Part shown: piece by piece, positions 28,727-37,583 of the stretch
How the letters are laid out: the number at the start of each line of letters is the position of its first letter
Position numbering within the stretch: position 1 is the first letter of the stretch
Origin: Caldicellulosiruptor kronotskyensis 2002
GTDB lineage: Bacteria; Bacillota; Thermoanaerobacteria; Caldicellulosiruptorales; Caldicellulosiruptoraceae
NCBI RefSeq assembly: GCF_000166775.1
Contig: NC_014720.1
Span: 1,234,501 to 1,298,500 of the forward strand
Direction of reading: 5' to 3'
DNA length: 64,000 bases
The notes under the pieces: generated by a model
Databases searched by the model: none
What the model was told of the DNA's origin: nothing
Seen by the model: the letters and a program-made list of their open reading frames with translations, nothing else
Made by a program: the position numbers and the translations under genes

Positions 28727-30370
28727 TTGCAAAACAATAGAAGAAAAACAATTAACAGGTTGAGACATATAATAAATGTCTTTGTAAAACACGGGTTTGG
28801 CTATGTCTTTAGTAGCACTCCGCTTGTAAAATTTAAAAGGTTTTCTGAAAACAAAGTAAATAGAGGACAGAGGCTTAAAAATGCTTTAGAAGAGCTTGGA
28901 ACAACATTTATCAAAATGGGTCAGCTTCTTGCTAACAGACCTGACCTTGTGCCAGAAGACATTATAGCAGAACTTAAAAATCTTCAGGAAAACGTAAAAT
29001 CATTTTCCTTTGATGAGGCAAAAACTATTTTGGTCCGAAATGGTATCTTTGGTAAGTTTGAATATATAGAAAGAGAACCAATTGCAACAGCTTCAATTGG
29101 TCAGGTCCATATAGGTTATATAGATGGCAAAAAGGTTGCTGTGAAAATAAGAAGACCTAATGTTGATAATGAGGTTAAAACTGATATAGAGATATTAAAA
29201 AGAATAAGTGCAATTTTGGACAAGTACTCACCAGTAAAAAATATTATCAGTTTTTCGGATATAGTAAACGAAGTTGCAAATGTGCTTTTAAAAGAGATAG
29301 ATTTCAGGTTTGAACAAAACAACATAAAAAAGCTAAAGAAAGCTCTTTCAACCAAGGTGGTTATTATTCCTGATGTGTATGATGATCTTTGCTCCGAAGA
29401 GGTTCTTGTTACAAGTTTTGTTGAGGCAAATACTCTGGGAAGCATAGATGCAGAAAAAATTCCACTTGATAAGAGGCTGAAGCTTGGCAAAAAGCTTGTA
29501 AATCTGTATCTTTCACAGATATTTGAGCTGGGAGTGTTTCATGCTGACCCTCATCCAGGTAATATTTTAATTACAGATAATCATGATATTGCCTTTGTAG
29601 ACTTTGGAATGGTAGGTTACCTTAGTAAACAAGATAGAGAAGGTCTTTCTAACTTGCTTTTGGGAATAGTTCTGAATGATAAGAAAAGGGCAATAAAGGC
29701 TTTCAAAGAGCTTGGAATAATTCAAAAAGGCATTGATGCCAACAAATTTTACAATGATATTGAAAGTATAGTGAATCATTATATAAACCAGCCCATCAGT
29801 TCTATTAAAGTAGCAGATGTGTTCAATGATGTCTTTAAGCTTACGTTTAAGTACAAGCTAAAAATTCCCCACCAGTTTGTTTTTTTTGGCAGGACGCTCA
29901 GCCTTCTTGAAAACGACATTGCTCTTTTGAAAGTTGATTTAAATATTTTAGAGGCGATTTTGCCGTATGTAAACAGGCTTGTGTTAAAAAATAGGCTGTC
30001 TAAACTTAGCATTTCAAATTTGTTTGGGATTCTGTTATCTTACCTTAGTTTGTTTGAATTTTTGCCTAAAAAGACAGAGACAGTATTAGAAAAGCTTGAA
30101 GAGGACGAACTTACAGTTAACATTGAGATTAAAAACATAGACAAGATTCTGCACCAGATGGAAAGACTTGCAAACAAGGTTTCGCTTTCGGTTATTTTTC
30201 TTTCAGTTAGTATAATAATTGCAGGCATGACAGTTGGAGGTTTGCTTTCTCCAGCCTTGTATAAAACAATTTTATCAGCATGGTATTTATGGGCTTTAAG
30301 ATTGGGTATATTAATATTGATTGTTCTTATTATCATCATGCTTGTTTTGATTATCAGAAGAGAAAAATAA
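28727..30370 (+). CDS. ABC1/UbiB/AarF-family atypical protein kinase
   Basis: The 547-residue protein has the ADCK/UbiB core: the 'LGTTFIKMGQLLANRPDLVPEDI' KxGQ motif, alanine-rich loop 'EPIATASIGQVHIG', 'VAVKIRRPNV' lysine, 'FHADPHPGNILI' catalytic loop and 'IAFVDFGMVG'. Two membrane helices end the protein (about 492-545). In quinone-producing bacteria UbiB supports quinone synthesis; in a fermentative anaerobe another lipid-linked role is more likely. TTG start with GGAG upstream, seven bases after ligA. It is followed 19 bp later by a phasin-like gene. Confidence 0.92.
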   Translation: MQNNRRKTINRLRHIINVFVKHGFGYVFSSTPLVKFKRFSENKVNRGQRLKNALEELGTTFIKMGQLLANRPDLVPEDIIAELKNLQENVKSFSFDEAKTILVRNGIFGKFEYIEREPIATASIGQVHIGYIDGKKVAVKIRRPNVDNEVKTDIEILKRISAILDKYSPVKNIISFSDIVNEVANVLLKEIDFRFEQNNIKKLKKALSTKVVIIPDVYDDLCSEEVLVTSFVEANTLGSIDAEKIPLDKRLKLGKKLVNLYLSQIFELGVFHADPHPGNILITDNHDIAFVDFGMVGYLSKQDREGLSNLLLGIVLNDKKRAIKAFKELGIIQKGIDANKFYNDIESIVNHYINQPISSIKVADVFNDVFKLTFKYKLKIPHQFVFFGRTLSLLENDIALLKVDLNILEAILPYVNRLVLKNRLSKLSISNLFGILLSYLSLFEFLPKKTETVLEKLEEDELTVNIEIKNIDKILHQMERLANKVSLSVIFLSVSIIIAGMTVGGLLSPALYKTILSAWYLWALRLGILILIVLIIIMLVLIIRREK

Positions 30371-30389
30371 TATTTGTGGAGGTGTTAGA

Positions 30390-30698
30390 ATGAAGGATTT
30401 ATTAGAGAAGATTATCAACATTGGACTTGGAGTTTTTGCTATTTCAAAAGAGAAAGTAGAAAAATTTGTGAATGAGCTTGCTGAAAAAGGTGAGATTAGC
30501 AAAAATGAAGTACAAGAAATGGTAAATAAGATTATGGAGAAGGGCGAAGAGCAGAGAAAGGAACTCAACGACTATATTGCAAAACAAGTTGAGAACATTT
30601 TAAACAAGATGAACCTTGCAACAAAGTCAGAAGTTATTTCAGAGGAGAGAATAAGAGAGATAATAAGAGAAGAGCTGTCAAAACAAAAGAATGAATAG
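30390..30698 (+). CDS. Phasin-like coiled-coil protein
   Basis: This 102-residue helical protein has heptad-like repeats and resembles the phasin/PhaF-like group (COG3937), with 'IINIGLGVFAISKEKVEKFVNELAEKGEIS' (quoted in part as 'LGVFAISKEKVEKFV') and a basic C-terminus. Similar short proteins commonly follow ABC1/UbiB-like kinase genes in Firmicutes, and here the gap is 19 bp. It probably associates with the kinase or with membrane surfaces; there are no polyhydroxyalkanoate genes nearby. ATG follows GGAGG. Confidence 0.8.
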   Translation: MKDLLEKIINIGLGVFAISKEKVEKFVNELAEKGEISKNEVQEMVNKIMEKGEEQRKELNDYIAKQVENILNKMNLATKSEVISEERIREIIREELSKQKNE

Positions 30699-30722
30699 AA
30701 AAACTTTTCTTTTTAATTTTTT

Positions 30723-30751
30723 TTGACATTTTGAAAAAAAAGTAATATAAT
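30723..30751 (+). promoter_or_regulatory. Consensus promoter for cysK
   Basis: TTGACA (30723-30728) and TATAAT (30746-30751) are both perfect and 17 bp apart. Transcription would start near 30758, about 38 bp before the GTG start codon, leaving no room for a T-box or other large leader. Confidence 0.85.
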
Positions 30752-30795
30752 TAAATTAAAACATACTATTTCGATTGGAATTAGGGGGTATACAG

Positions 30796-31722
30796 GTGAT
30801 TTATAACAGTATCGTGGAGCTAATTGGGAAAACGCCTCTTGTGAGGCTAAATAAGCTTTCAAAAGATCTTGATGCAGAAATAGTAGCAAAAATAGAATAT
30901 TTTAATCCCGGTGGAAGTGTAAAGGATAGAATTGGTCTTGCTATGATTGAAGATGCTGAAAAAAGAGGCCTCATAAACAAAGAAACTGTAATTGTTGAAC
31001 CAACAAGCGGTAATACAGGAATTGCTCTTGCAATGGTTTGCGCTGTTAAAGGTTATAAGCTTATTTTGACAATGCCAGAGACAATGAGTATCGAAAGAAG
31101 AAAACTGCTTCGGGCATATGGGGCTCAAATTGTTTTGACACCTGGTGAAAAGGGTATGAAAGGTGCAATTGAAAAAGCTTTTGAAATTTATAATTCAACC
31201 CCTAATGCATTTATGCCACAACAGTTTGAAAACCTTTCAAACCCTGAAATTCACAGAAAAACAACTGCACTTGAGATTTGGAATGATACAAATGGTAAAA
31301 TTGATATATTTGTTGCTGGAGTTGGCACAGGTGGAACAATCACAGGAGTTGGTGAAGTTTTGAAGGAGAAAAAACCGTCTGTTAAGGTTGTGGCAGTTGA
31401 ACCTTATGACTCTGCAGTTTTGTCAGGAGAAAAGCCTCGTCCTCACAAAATACAGGGGATCGGTGCAGGGTTTGTGCCGAAGGTATTAAATACAAAAATA
31501 TATGACCAAATAGTCAAGGTAAAAGTCGAAGATGCATATGAGATGTCAAGATATTTAGCAAGAGAAGAAGGCATCTTGGTGGGGATATCATCTGGTGCAG
31601 CACTCTATGGTGCTTTAGAGGTTGCAAAAAAGCAAGAAAATAAAAAGAAGATGATTGTTGTTCTTCTTCCAGACACAGGAGAAAGGTATTTGTCTACTGA
31701 TTTGTTTGATGTCGGGATATAA
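30796..31722 (+). CDS. cysK: Cysteine synthase (O-acetylserine sulfhydrylase)
   Basis: CysK makes cysteine from O-acetylserine and sulfide. The 308-residue PLP enzyme has Lys43 in '[10 protein letters not shown]', the substrate loop '[11 protein letters not shown]', '[10 protein letters not shown]' phosphate-binding loop and 'GIGAGFVP'. The frame opens at TTG 30775, but GTG 30796 with TTAGGGGG seven bases before it gives the normal '[18 protein letters not shown]' start. It is a single-gene unit between a perfect promoter and a terminator. Confidence 0.95.
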   Translation: MIYNSIVELIGKTPLVRLNKLSKDLDAEIVAKIEYFNPGGSVKDRIGLAMIEDAEKRGLINKETVIVEPTSGNTGIALAMVCAVKGYKLILTMPETMSIERRKLLRAYGAQIVLTPGEKGMKGAIEKAFEIYNSTPNAFMPQQFENLSNPEIHRKTTALEIWNDTNGKIDIFVAGVGTGGTITGVGEVLKEKKPSVKVVAVEPYDSAVLSGEKPRPHKIQGIGAGFVPKVLNTKIYDQIVKVKVEDAYEMSRYLAREEGILVGISSGAALYGALEVAKKQENKKKMIVVLLPDTGERYLSTDLFDVGI

Positions 31723-31728
31723 AATTTT

Positions 31729-31765
31729 GGCTCTATGCCTCTTGATGCGACATAGAGCCTTTTTC
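31729..31765. terminator. Terminator between cysK and the convergent HTH gene
   Basis: GGCTCTATG (31729-31737) pairs with CATAGAGCC (31751-31759), followed by TTTTTC. On the minus strand the preceding AAAATTTT gives a weaker T-run, and the arm overlaps the end of the minus-strand gene. Confidence 0.8.
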
Positions 31766-32116
31766 ATTTTCTTCTTTCCATTTTTTGTATGCAATCTTTG
31801 CTATACCGCCTGCAATATGTGTCTTTTCGCTACTTTCACCACTTTCTAACTTGATTTTTGCGTATTCAGGTTTGCTTTGCAAAATTGCCTTTGCTGTTTG
31901 ACTGCTTATTCCTAAAAACTCAGCAATTTCATCTGCTGATTTATTCTCTTCGTTATGAAGATAAATCACAAATATTGCTTCCATCAACGATGCAAGCCAT
32001 GTAAGTCTTTTATACTCAACAAGTTTTTTAGGACCACCTAAGATGTCTATAGCAATCATAAATATTTCTTTTATCACCTTGTCCATGTCTTGTTTTAAAA
32101 GCTCAATTCTTTTCAT
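31733..32116 (-). CDS. HTH-domain protein downstream of the KaiC-like ATPase
   Basis: The 127-residue protein has an N-terminal helical part and a helix-turn-helix-like segment 'KSADEIAEFLGISSQTAKAIL' near residues 65-85. A C-terminal 'HIAGGIAKIAYKKWKEENE' is positively charged. GTG 32125 opens the frame, but ATG 32116 follows AAAGGAGGTGCAAGCC and is the likelier start. It lies 35 bp after the KaiC-like gene on the same strand, so they probably form an operon; a regulator working with the ATPase is an inference. Confidence 0.72.
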   Translation of the reverse strand: MKRIELLKQDMDKVIKEIFMIAIDILGGPKKLVEYKRLTWLASLMEAIFVIYLHNEENKSADEIAEFLGISSQTAKAILQSKPEYAKIKLESGESSEKTHIAGGIAKIAYKKWKEENEKGSMSHQEA

Positions 32117-32151
32117 GGCTTGCACCTCCTTTGTTTTACCAGTTTTTTATC

Positions 32152-33090
32152 TCATTCCTTTTCACCAGAGTTTTGGTTGGTGAGAGTAGAAAGAGGATAC
32201 AGCACTTTGATAAGCCCAGTCTGGTCTATTTCAAACACATATGTCTTTGAGTCATGACCGCACATTCTGCAGCCATCAACCCTCAAAAGACGTATAACCT
32301 CACCAATTGGTTTTTTGAAAGTAGAACTGTCAAACTTGTTCATGATAATCTGTTTTGAAAATACAATTGTACCATCTACAATGTGGCTCACAGCATATCC
32401 ACCTGCAGCTTCAGCTGATAGGTGTTCTTGTCCACTTCTCTTTTGTGAAATCATAAGAGTGGTGAGTTTTTTAGACTTTAAGAAATTATAAATTGTCCTT
32501 ACAATCTCACGAGCGTAAATTTCCTTTGACTCAAAAAATCCTGTAATAGAGTCAATAACAACATTTTTTATATTAAACTTTGATGCGGCATTATCAATAG
32601 TCTTTATAAAGTTATTTATATTTCCGCGGATGTTAAAATCTCTTGTTACGTCAAGTATATAGATATTTTCTTCCACTTTAGATTTGTCAATGTTCATTGC
32701 ATTTGCGCGAAATAACAATGATGAATACAAAAACTCAGCAGGTGTCTCAACAGTTACATACAGAACATTATTTCCCTCATTTGCCTGCACTACAGCAAAC
32801 TGTTCAGCAAAAAGGCTTTTGCCTGTATCTGCAACACCACTTACGTTTATCACCGAGTACGCAGGAATTCCGCCAAGTGGTTTTATTACAGGTTTTCCAT
32901 GGTCTTTCGAAAACTCAAGCTTGTAAAATAGCTTGTCTATCCCTTCAACTCCTGTCTTTACACCAAAAAGTTCAGGTGCAGCTTTAGATAGGTCTTTGAG
33001 CTTCACAGCATCTTGTAGGTGATCCATCTCTTGGGTTTTTGGAGCTGCTGACTCATGAGTTTTCTGAGCTGTGGTCTCTTTTGCTGCCAT
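32152..33090 (-). CDS. KaiC/RadA-type RecA-fold ATPase, orphan
   Basis: The 312-residue protein has one KaiC-like domain: 'FGVKTGVEGIDKLF', Walker A 'GVADTGKS' (residues 85-92), 'VLYVTVETPAEFL', Walker B 'VVIDSITGFF' and 'LMISQKRSGQEHLSAEAAGGYAV', and a C-terminal 'DGCRMCGHDSKTYVFEID' that may bind metal. The frame extends to 33132, but ATG 33090 follows AAAGGAGGTGGCATCAA. The first 35 residues are low-complexity. There is no KaiA or KaiB here; single-domain KaiC relatives outside cyanobacteria are thought to act in signalling or stress. Confidence 0.85.
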   Translation of the reverse strand: MAAKETTAQKTHESAAPKTQEMDHLQDAVKLKDLSKAAPELFGVKTGVEGIDKLFYKLEFSKDHGKPVIKPLGGIPAYSVINVSGVADTGKSLFAEQFAVVQANEGNNVLYVTVETPAEFLYSSLLFRANAMNIDKSKVEENIYILDVTRDFNIRGNINNFIKTIDNAASKFNIKNVVIDSITGFFESKEIYAREIVRTIYNFLKSKKLTTLMISQKRSGQEHLSAEAAGGYAVSHIVDGTIVFSKQIIMNKFDSSTFKKPIGEVIRLLRVDGCRMCGHDSKTYVFEIDQTGLIKVLYPLSTLTNQNSGEKE

Positions 33091-33146
33091 TTGATGCCAC
33101 CTCCTTTCTTTCTTTAAAGGAGGATTATACAACCTTCCAATATTAA

Positions 33147-33174
33147 ATATTATTACAAATTAATACTTTGTCAA
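33147..33174 (-). promoter_or_regulatory. Promoter for the KaiC-like operon
   Basis: On the minus strand a perfect TTGACA (33174-33169) precedes TAATAT (33152-33147) by 16 bp. The start codon at 33090 lies about 55 bp downstream. Confidence 0.6.
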
Positions 33175-33386
33175 GGTCAGAAAAAGTCAAATTTCTTAAA
33201 ATTTTTTTGATTTTTTCGGACATTTGCTCTTTATTTGGGCTTTTTCTTCTGAAAATTATTATTTGCTCTTTTTCTTAATTTTTGAAAAGCAAAACTATTG
33301 ATGTTGATTTGAAGGATTTTTTGTTATAAAATGTTATTGTTATAAATATTCGAGTTTGGTTTATAAACAATGAGAGGTGGAGTTTT

Positions 33387-35999
33387 GTGCCGTGGATTAA
33401 AAACGTCATAGCAAATCTGATATTTTTGATATTGTATTTTTCTGTTATGACAGGACTCAAAATATATATTGTGTCAAGGTATGAAAAAAGTGTGGAAAAA
33501 GAGAAGGAAGCAACTAAGTTAAACACATTTTTAATAAGATCAATATTTTTGGTTAATTCAATATTTGGTGCAACTGGTAGTATATTTATTATAGCATTAA
33601 ATTCTGATAAATTTACTTTTTCCAGGCATTTTTATTTATTCATAATCTATTTTATTGAAATCTTTATAATTTCAATATTTTTTGCAACCTCTATTCAAGC
33701 TAAAATTCTAAATCAAAAGTTAAAAAATGCATTTTTTCTGCGGCAAATTGTGTCTGGATTTTTAGGTTTGGTTTTGATGTTTGGTATAATCTTTTTGCCT
33801 ATTGTTCAAATTTCGAGGACAGGGGATATCAAATATTTATATTTTTTGTCTGTTGCCATTTTTGTCGGTAATTACTTATTTTATTTAGTAATTTTTAATC
33901 TGCAGTATCCGAAAAGAAAACTCAAAGAAAATGAAGGGAAGATAATAAAAGATACTTTAAAAAAATTTGAAATTGAATCAATCGAGGTAGAAGTTCTTGA
34001 TACACTTGGTCAAAAGTTTGCAAATCTTTTTGCAGCAGGTTTGTTCAAACAAAAGCTTTTGGTAACCTCATATGCTTTAGAGAACCTAAAGGAAGAAGAG
34101 ATTAAAGCAGCTGTAGTTCACGAAATTGGTCATATTAAAGCAAAACATGGACGAAAAATTCTATTTGGTTGGTTTGTTGCAATACTTTATTACTTAAGTT
34201 TTGTGTTTGGGCTTGAAAGCATTGCTAATTATTTTGTTTCAAATTGTGAGTTTTATAATTTCATACAAATAGTAGTTTTTTTAGTTGGAACCATTCAATT
34301 TTTGCTTTTACCCAGCTTTATTAGCCGAACTGCCGAAATAGAAGCTGATTTGTTTGTTTTGAAAAGTGGTATAAAAAGAGAAGAGTATGAAAGTGCTCTA
34401 AAAACTTTGTATGCTATCAATTACATAAAAGGTGATGTTTCGAACGCTTTAGAAAAGATTCAGTCACATCCTTCGCTCAAAAGTAGAATTAAGATATTAG
34501 CTGAAGCCGAAAACAAATTAGAGAGAGGAGATAATCATAAATTAAAGAAAATTTGTAATTATTTGATAACAGCCTGTGCACTATTTGCCACTGTTTATCT
34601 TGTCTTTGGTGTGATTTTATCCCAAAAAGATGTTAAAAGTTGGTCGCAAAATATTGAAAAGATAAAAATAGAAAAGAGTATCCCTACCTTAATCGAGATT
34701 GCTGAAAGCAAAAAAGAAATTGAGTTGCCAGCTAAAGTAGATATTACTGATGAAAAAGATATTGAAAATATCGTGAAAAGCATAAATAAAACAAGGAAAA
34801 AGTTTAGCTTAGCCAACACAGTTCTTAGTAATGATTACCATATTGAAATATTTGAAAAAAGTGGCAAATCATATTTGTATTCTTACTCCTCAGACTCAGG
34901 AACACTTATTAAGTATGTCCCAGCGATCGATTTTAATAAAGATAAGCCGTGGTGGGGAGTGAATAAAGAGATAGGAAAAATAATATCAAAATACTCTTAT
35001 AGCTTCAGTAACTTAAGGGGTGAACAAGAGTCTGTGTCAAACAGTGTTTATAAATGGTTTGTGTGTGTTGATAGAGATTGGCCAAAATATGAAAACTCAG
35101 CGGCAATACTTATTGAGAAGGTAAAAGATAAGAGCATAGGAACTTGTGCATTAAAATATGAGATTAAACTGCCACCTTGGGTAAACAGAAAAGATATTGA
35201 TGATGCTATCAAAGAAGCATTCAATGTTTATCTGAGAAAAGCAAAACTTCCTTCTACAATCCCACTTCCTGAAAAGATTTTTGTGGACTATAAAGTTGTG
35301 TTTGAAGAGTCTGAGAAAAATAAAGTCATGGCTGGGGTTGTGTATTCTTTTGCGGGTTTTTCTTTTGTAAATAATAAATTTGCTGCAGAGGCTTTAGGGG
35401 GCGTTGAAATTGTAAAGGGTGAAATTCTTCTGAATAGTGATGGTAGTGTAAAGGGTATTTTTCTTACAATACCTACAGGACAGGGTAAGTATTTTTCAAA
35501 GTCAATCGAAAGGATATTTGGAAGTGAAAAGGCAAAGAAGCTTCTTTTGAATTACCAGTTTTCAGAAAAAATCTATGAGTACGCTAAAGAATATTTGAAA
35601 AGTATTGGCAATGAAAATATTAAAATAGCAAGATATGTTCAAACAAAACCTTCTAACAACTGGTACTCTCAACAAGTATATAGCCTTCTTCCAAAAGTTT
35701 CAGAGATAACAGGATGGAACTTTATAGAATCAGGAAGCATCAGGAGGCTTTATAAGATTTCTGATTTTCAAACTCCTATAGAATGTACACACAAAACTGT
35801 ATTTGAAAAATTTAATGACAATGAGGCTTTGATTTCTTTTTATAACATATGGGATGTTAAAATTAACGGGAAACCAATTCAAAGCTACTGGAAATTTAGG
35901 CTTAACATAGATGGGACGTATAAACTTGTTGACAAAAATGACCAGACAGGTCTTTTGCTTGAGATTGTCAAGAGGGTTGAAAAAAAGAGTGAGTCCTAA
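33387..35999 (+). CDS. Large M48-family membrane metallopeptidase
   Basis: The 870-residue protein starts with GTG behind AGAGGTGGAG. Residues 1-180 hold about five membrane helices. The zinc site 'VVHEIGHIKAKHG' has its first histidine at residue 245, and 'RTAEIEADLFVLKSG' supplies the downstream glutamate. Further helices follow at about 275, 300 and 390. The C-terminal 450 residues are soluble and unlike usual HtpX/Ste24 proteins, with no motif I recognise. M48 enzymes degrade or process membrane proteins. The extra domain may be extracytoplasmic and could choose substrates; this is inference. Confidence 0.82.
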   Translation: MPWIKNVIANLIFLILYFSVMTGLKIYIVSRYEKSVEKEKEATKLNTFLIRSIFLVNSIFGATGSIFIIALNSDKFTFSRHFYLFIIYFIEIFIISIFFATSIQAKILNQKLKNAFFLRQIVSGFLGLVLMFGIIFLPIVQISRTGDIKYLYFLSVAIFVGNYLFYLVIFNLQYPKRKLKENEGKIIKDTLKKFEIESIEVEVLDTLGQKFANLFAAGLFKQKLLVTSYALENLKEEEIKAAVVHEIGHIKAKHGRKILFGWFVAILYYLSFVFGLESIANYFVSNCEFYNFIQIVVFLVGTIQFLLLPSFISRTAEIEADLFVLKSGIKREEYESALKTLYAINYIKGDVSNALEKIQSHPSLKSRIKILAEAENKLERGDNHKLKKICNYLITACALFATVYLVFGVILSQKDVKSWSQNIEKIKIEKSIPTLIEIAESKKEIELPAKVDITDEKDIENIVKSINKTRKKFSLANTVLSNDYHIEIFEKSGKSYLYSYSSDSGTLIKYVPAIDFNKDKPWWGVNKEIGKIISKYSYSFSNLRGEQESVSNSVYKWFVCVDRDWPKYENSAAILIEKVKDKSIGTCALKYEIKLPPWVNRKDIDDAIKEAFNVYLRKAKLPSTIPLPEKIFVDYKVVFEESEKNKVMAGVVYSFAGFSFVNNKFAAEALGGVEIVKGEILLNSDGSVKGIFLTIPTGQGKYFSKSIERIFGSEKAKKLLLNYQFSEKIYEYAKEYLKSIGNENIKIARYVQTKPSNNWYSQQVYSLLPKVSEITGWNFIESGSIRRLYKISDFQTPIECTHKTVFEKFNDNEALISFYNIWDVKINGKPIQSYWKFRLNIDGTYKLVDKNDQTGLLLEIVKRVEKKSES

Positions 36000-36042
36000 T
36001 AATCAAAAAATCATTTTTTATTATTGCGAGGAGGTAGATAAA

Positions 36043-36246
36043 ATGAAATTTGGCATGAGAAAACCAAGTATAAGGAAAAGTATAGCTGCCAGAACAAGTG
36101 TTAAGAGATTTATACGGCACAGTTTAGGTTTAAAAGCTCCGCGAGGTTATGGCTGGATGACTAACCCCAAGAAGTACATGTACAACAAGATATACAATAA
36201 AACAACTTTTAGCATATTTACTCTTTTGAAAAAGCTGTTTAAATGA
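36043..36246 (+). CDS. Small basic protein of unknown function
   Basis: The 67-residue protein starts at ATG 36043 behind GAGGAGGTAGATAA. It is rich in lysine and arginine ('MRKPSIRKSIAARTSVKRF'), with a central 'APRGYGWMTNPKKYMYNKIYNKTT' block (shown here as a region of residues 36-59). I have seen similar small proteins in Firmicutes and their prophages, but no function is known. It lies between the peptidase and a lipoprotein gene, with gaps of 43 and 12 bp, and is likely co-transcribed. Confidence 0.65.
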   Translation: MKFGMRKPSIRKSIAARTSVKRFIRHSLGLKAPRGYGWMTNPKKYMYNKIYNKTTFSIFTLLKKLFK

Positions 36247-36258
36247 GGAGCTGATTCA

Positions 36259-37200
36259 ATGCCTAAGCTAAGCAAACTAATGCGGTTAGGAGTAGTAAGT
36301 ATCCTTATTTTTGCTCTGATGGTAGGATGTACAACTGAACAATCTCAATTGAATAAAAAAACTGAAATTGTAGAAAAGCCAAGGTTAGAAGAAAAGGATG
36401 GTATTTCTTCCCCGACGAATAAGTCAGAACAAAGTTACAAAGAAAGTCTCATAAATAGCAATGGCAGAACAATAATCGAAAGAATAAAAGTGCCAGAAGG
36501 ATATGAAAGAGTTGAAGTTCCAAGAGGGTCTTTTGCTGAATACTTGAGGAATCTGCCACTCAAGCCCCATGGCACAAAGGTAAAGTACTATAATGGTGAA
36601 GAAAAACCAAACGACGTATATGTTGCAGTAATTGACATGGATGTTGGTACAAGAGATTTGCAGCAGTGTGCTGATGCTGTCATAAGGCTCTATTCAGAGT
36701 ATCTTTATAAGAACAGACAATATGACAAAATTCACTTTAACTTCACAAATGGCTTTAGAGCTGATTTTAAAAAATGGATGCAAGGCTACAGAATCAAAGT
36801 TGAAGGGAACAAAACTTATTGGATTAAAGTTGCTGGATATGATGATAGTTATGAGTGTTTCAGAAAATATCTTGATATGGTATTTGCATATGCTGGGACG
36901 TTGTCACTTTCTCAAGAAATGAAAAGAGTGCCATTGAGTGATTTGCAAATTGGAGATGTATTTTTAAAAGGTAGCGACCCTGGTCATTGCGCTATTGTGG
37001 TTGATGTGGCCCAGAATCCGAAGACAGGTGAGAAGATATTCTTGCTTGCACAAAGCTATATGCCAGCCCAAGACATTCACATCTTGAAAAACCCAGCAAA
37101 TGAAGATAGCAACCCCTGGTATTCAATAAACTTTGGAGATATTTTAGTAACCCCAGAGTGGCAGTTTACAAAAGATCAGGTATATAGATTTGGGGAGTAG
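36259..37200 (+). CDS. Lipoprotein with DUF4846 domain
   Basis: The 313-residue protein has a type II signal peptide ending in the lipobox 'ALMVGC' (cysteine 24), so it is anchored outside the membrane. A low-complexity linker follows, then the DUF4846 domain: 'VPEGYERVEVPRGSFAEYLR', 'VYVAVIDMDVGTRDLQQCAD', 'GDVFLKGSDPGHCAIVVDVA' and 'LLAQSYMPAQDIHIL'. The cysteine/histidine block near 'DPGHCAIV' resembles NlpC/P60-like sites, but peptidase activity has not been shown to my knowledge. ATG follows GAGGAGC. Confidence 0.88.
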   Translation: MPKLSKLMRLGVVSILIFALMVGCTTEQSQLNKKTEIVEKPRLEEKDGISSPTNKSEQSYKESLINSNGRTIIERIKVPEGYERVEVPRGSFAEYLRNLPLKPHGTKVKYYNGEEKPNDVYVAVIDMDVGTRDLQQCADAVIRLYSEYLYKNRQYDKIHFNFTNGFRADFKKWMQGYRIKVEGNKTYWIKVAGYDDSYECFRKYLDMVFAYAGTLSLSQEMKRVPLSDLQIGDVFLKGSDPGHCAIVVDVAQNPKTGEKIFLLAQSYMPAQDIHILKNPANEDSNPWYSINFGDILVTPEWQFTKDQVYRFGE

Positions 37201-37583
37201 AGAGATGAGCTGAATATCCAAGAACATTTAGCTTTTGTACCCATTTTGTTTCCATGCGACACGTTTAAAATTTGAATGATAGAAAGACCAAAGTTTTTCT
37301 GAGTAATTTAAAAAAATTTAGTTTAAAAGATTATAATAATTCTTTCTTCATTGAGATATAAACACAAATATTTCAAGCTCATCGATACAGTTAATTTTAA
37401 TATATCTATTTTACTAAGTTATGGTATAATGTAAATAAGATAGTAATTTTATGCTTTTTATATTAGTTTGTTAGAGAAAATAACGTATACTGTCTAATAA
37501 AGCCGAATTTTGTTTGTCGAAGGAGGTAATAACAGTTGAAAATAACAATGTAAAAAGGTATAATTTTAACTAAGTGATGTTGA
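37201..37583 (+). other. Intergenic region at the left side of the IS607 element, with an orphan translation start
   Basis: This 383-bp A+T-rich stretch holds no gene of useful size. A TGGTATAAT extended -10 box lies at 37422-37430 without a good -35. A strong Shine-Dalgarno AAGGAGG (37520-37526) stands nine bases before TTG 37536, but the frame ends after five codons (TAA at 37551-37553). This looks like the start of a gene cut off by the insertion to its right. The exact left end of the element was not resolved. Confidence 0.5.

Noticed and set aside
36043-37200. Prophage fragment
   Set aside because: The small basic protein resembles some phage-encoded ones, but no phage structural, integrase or lysis genes are nearby.
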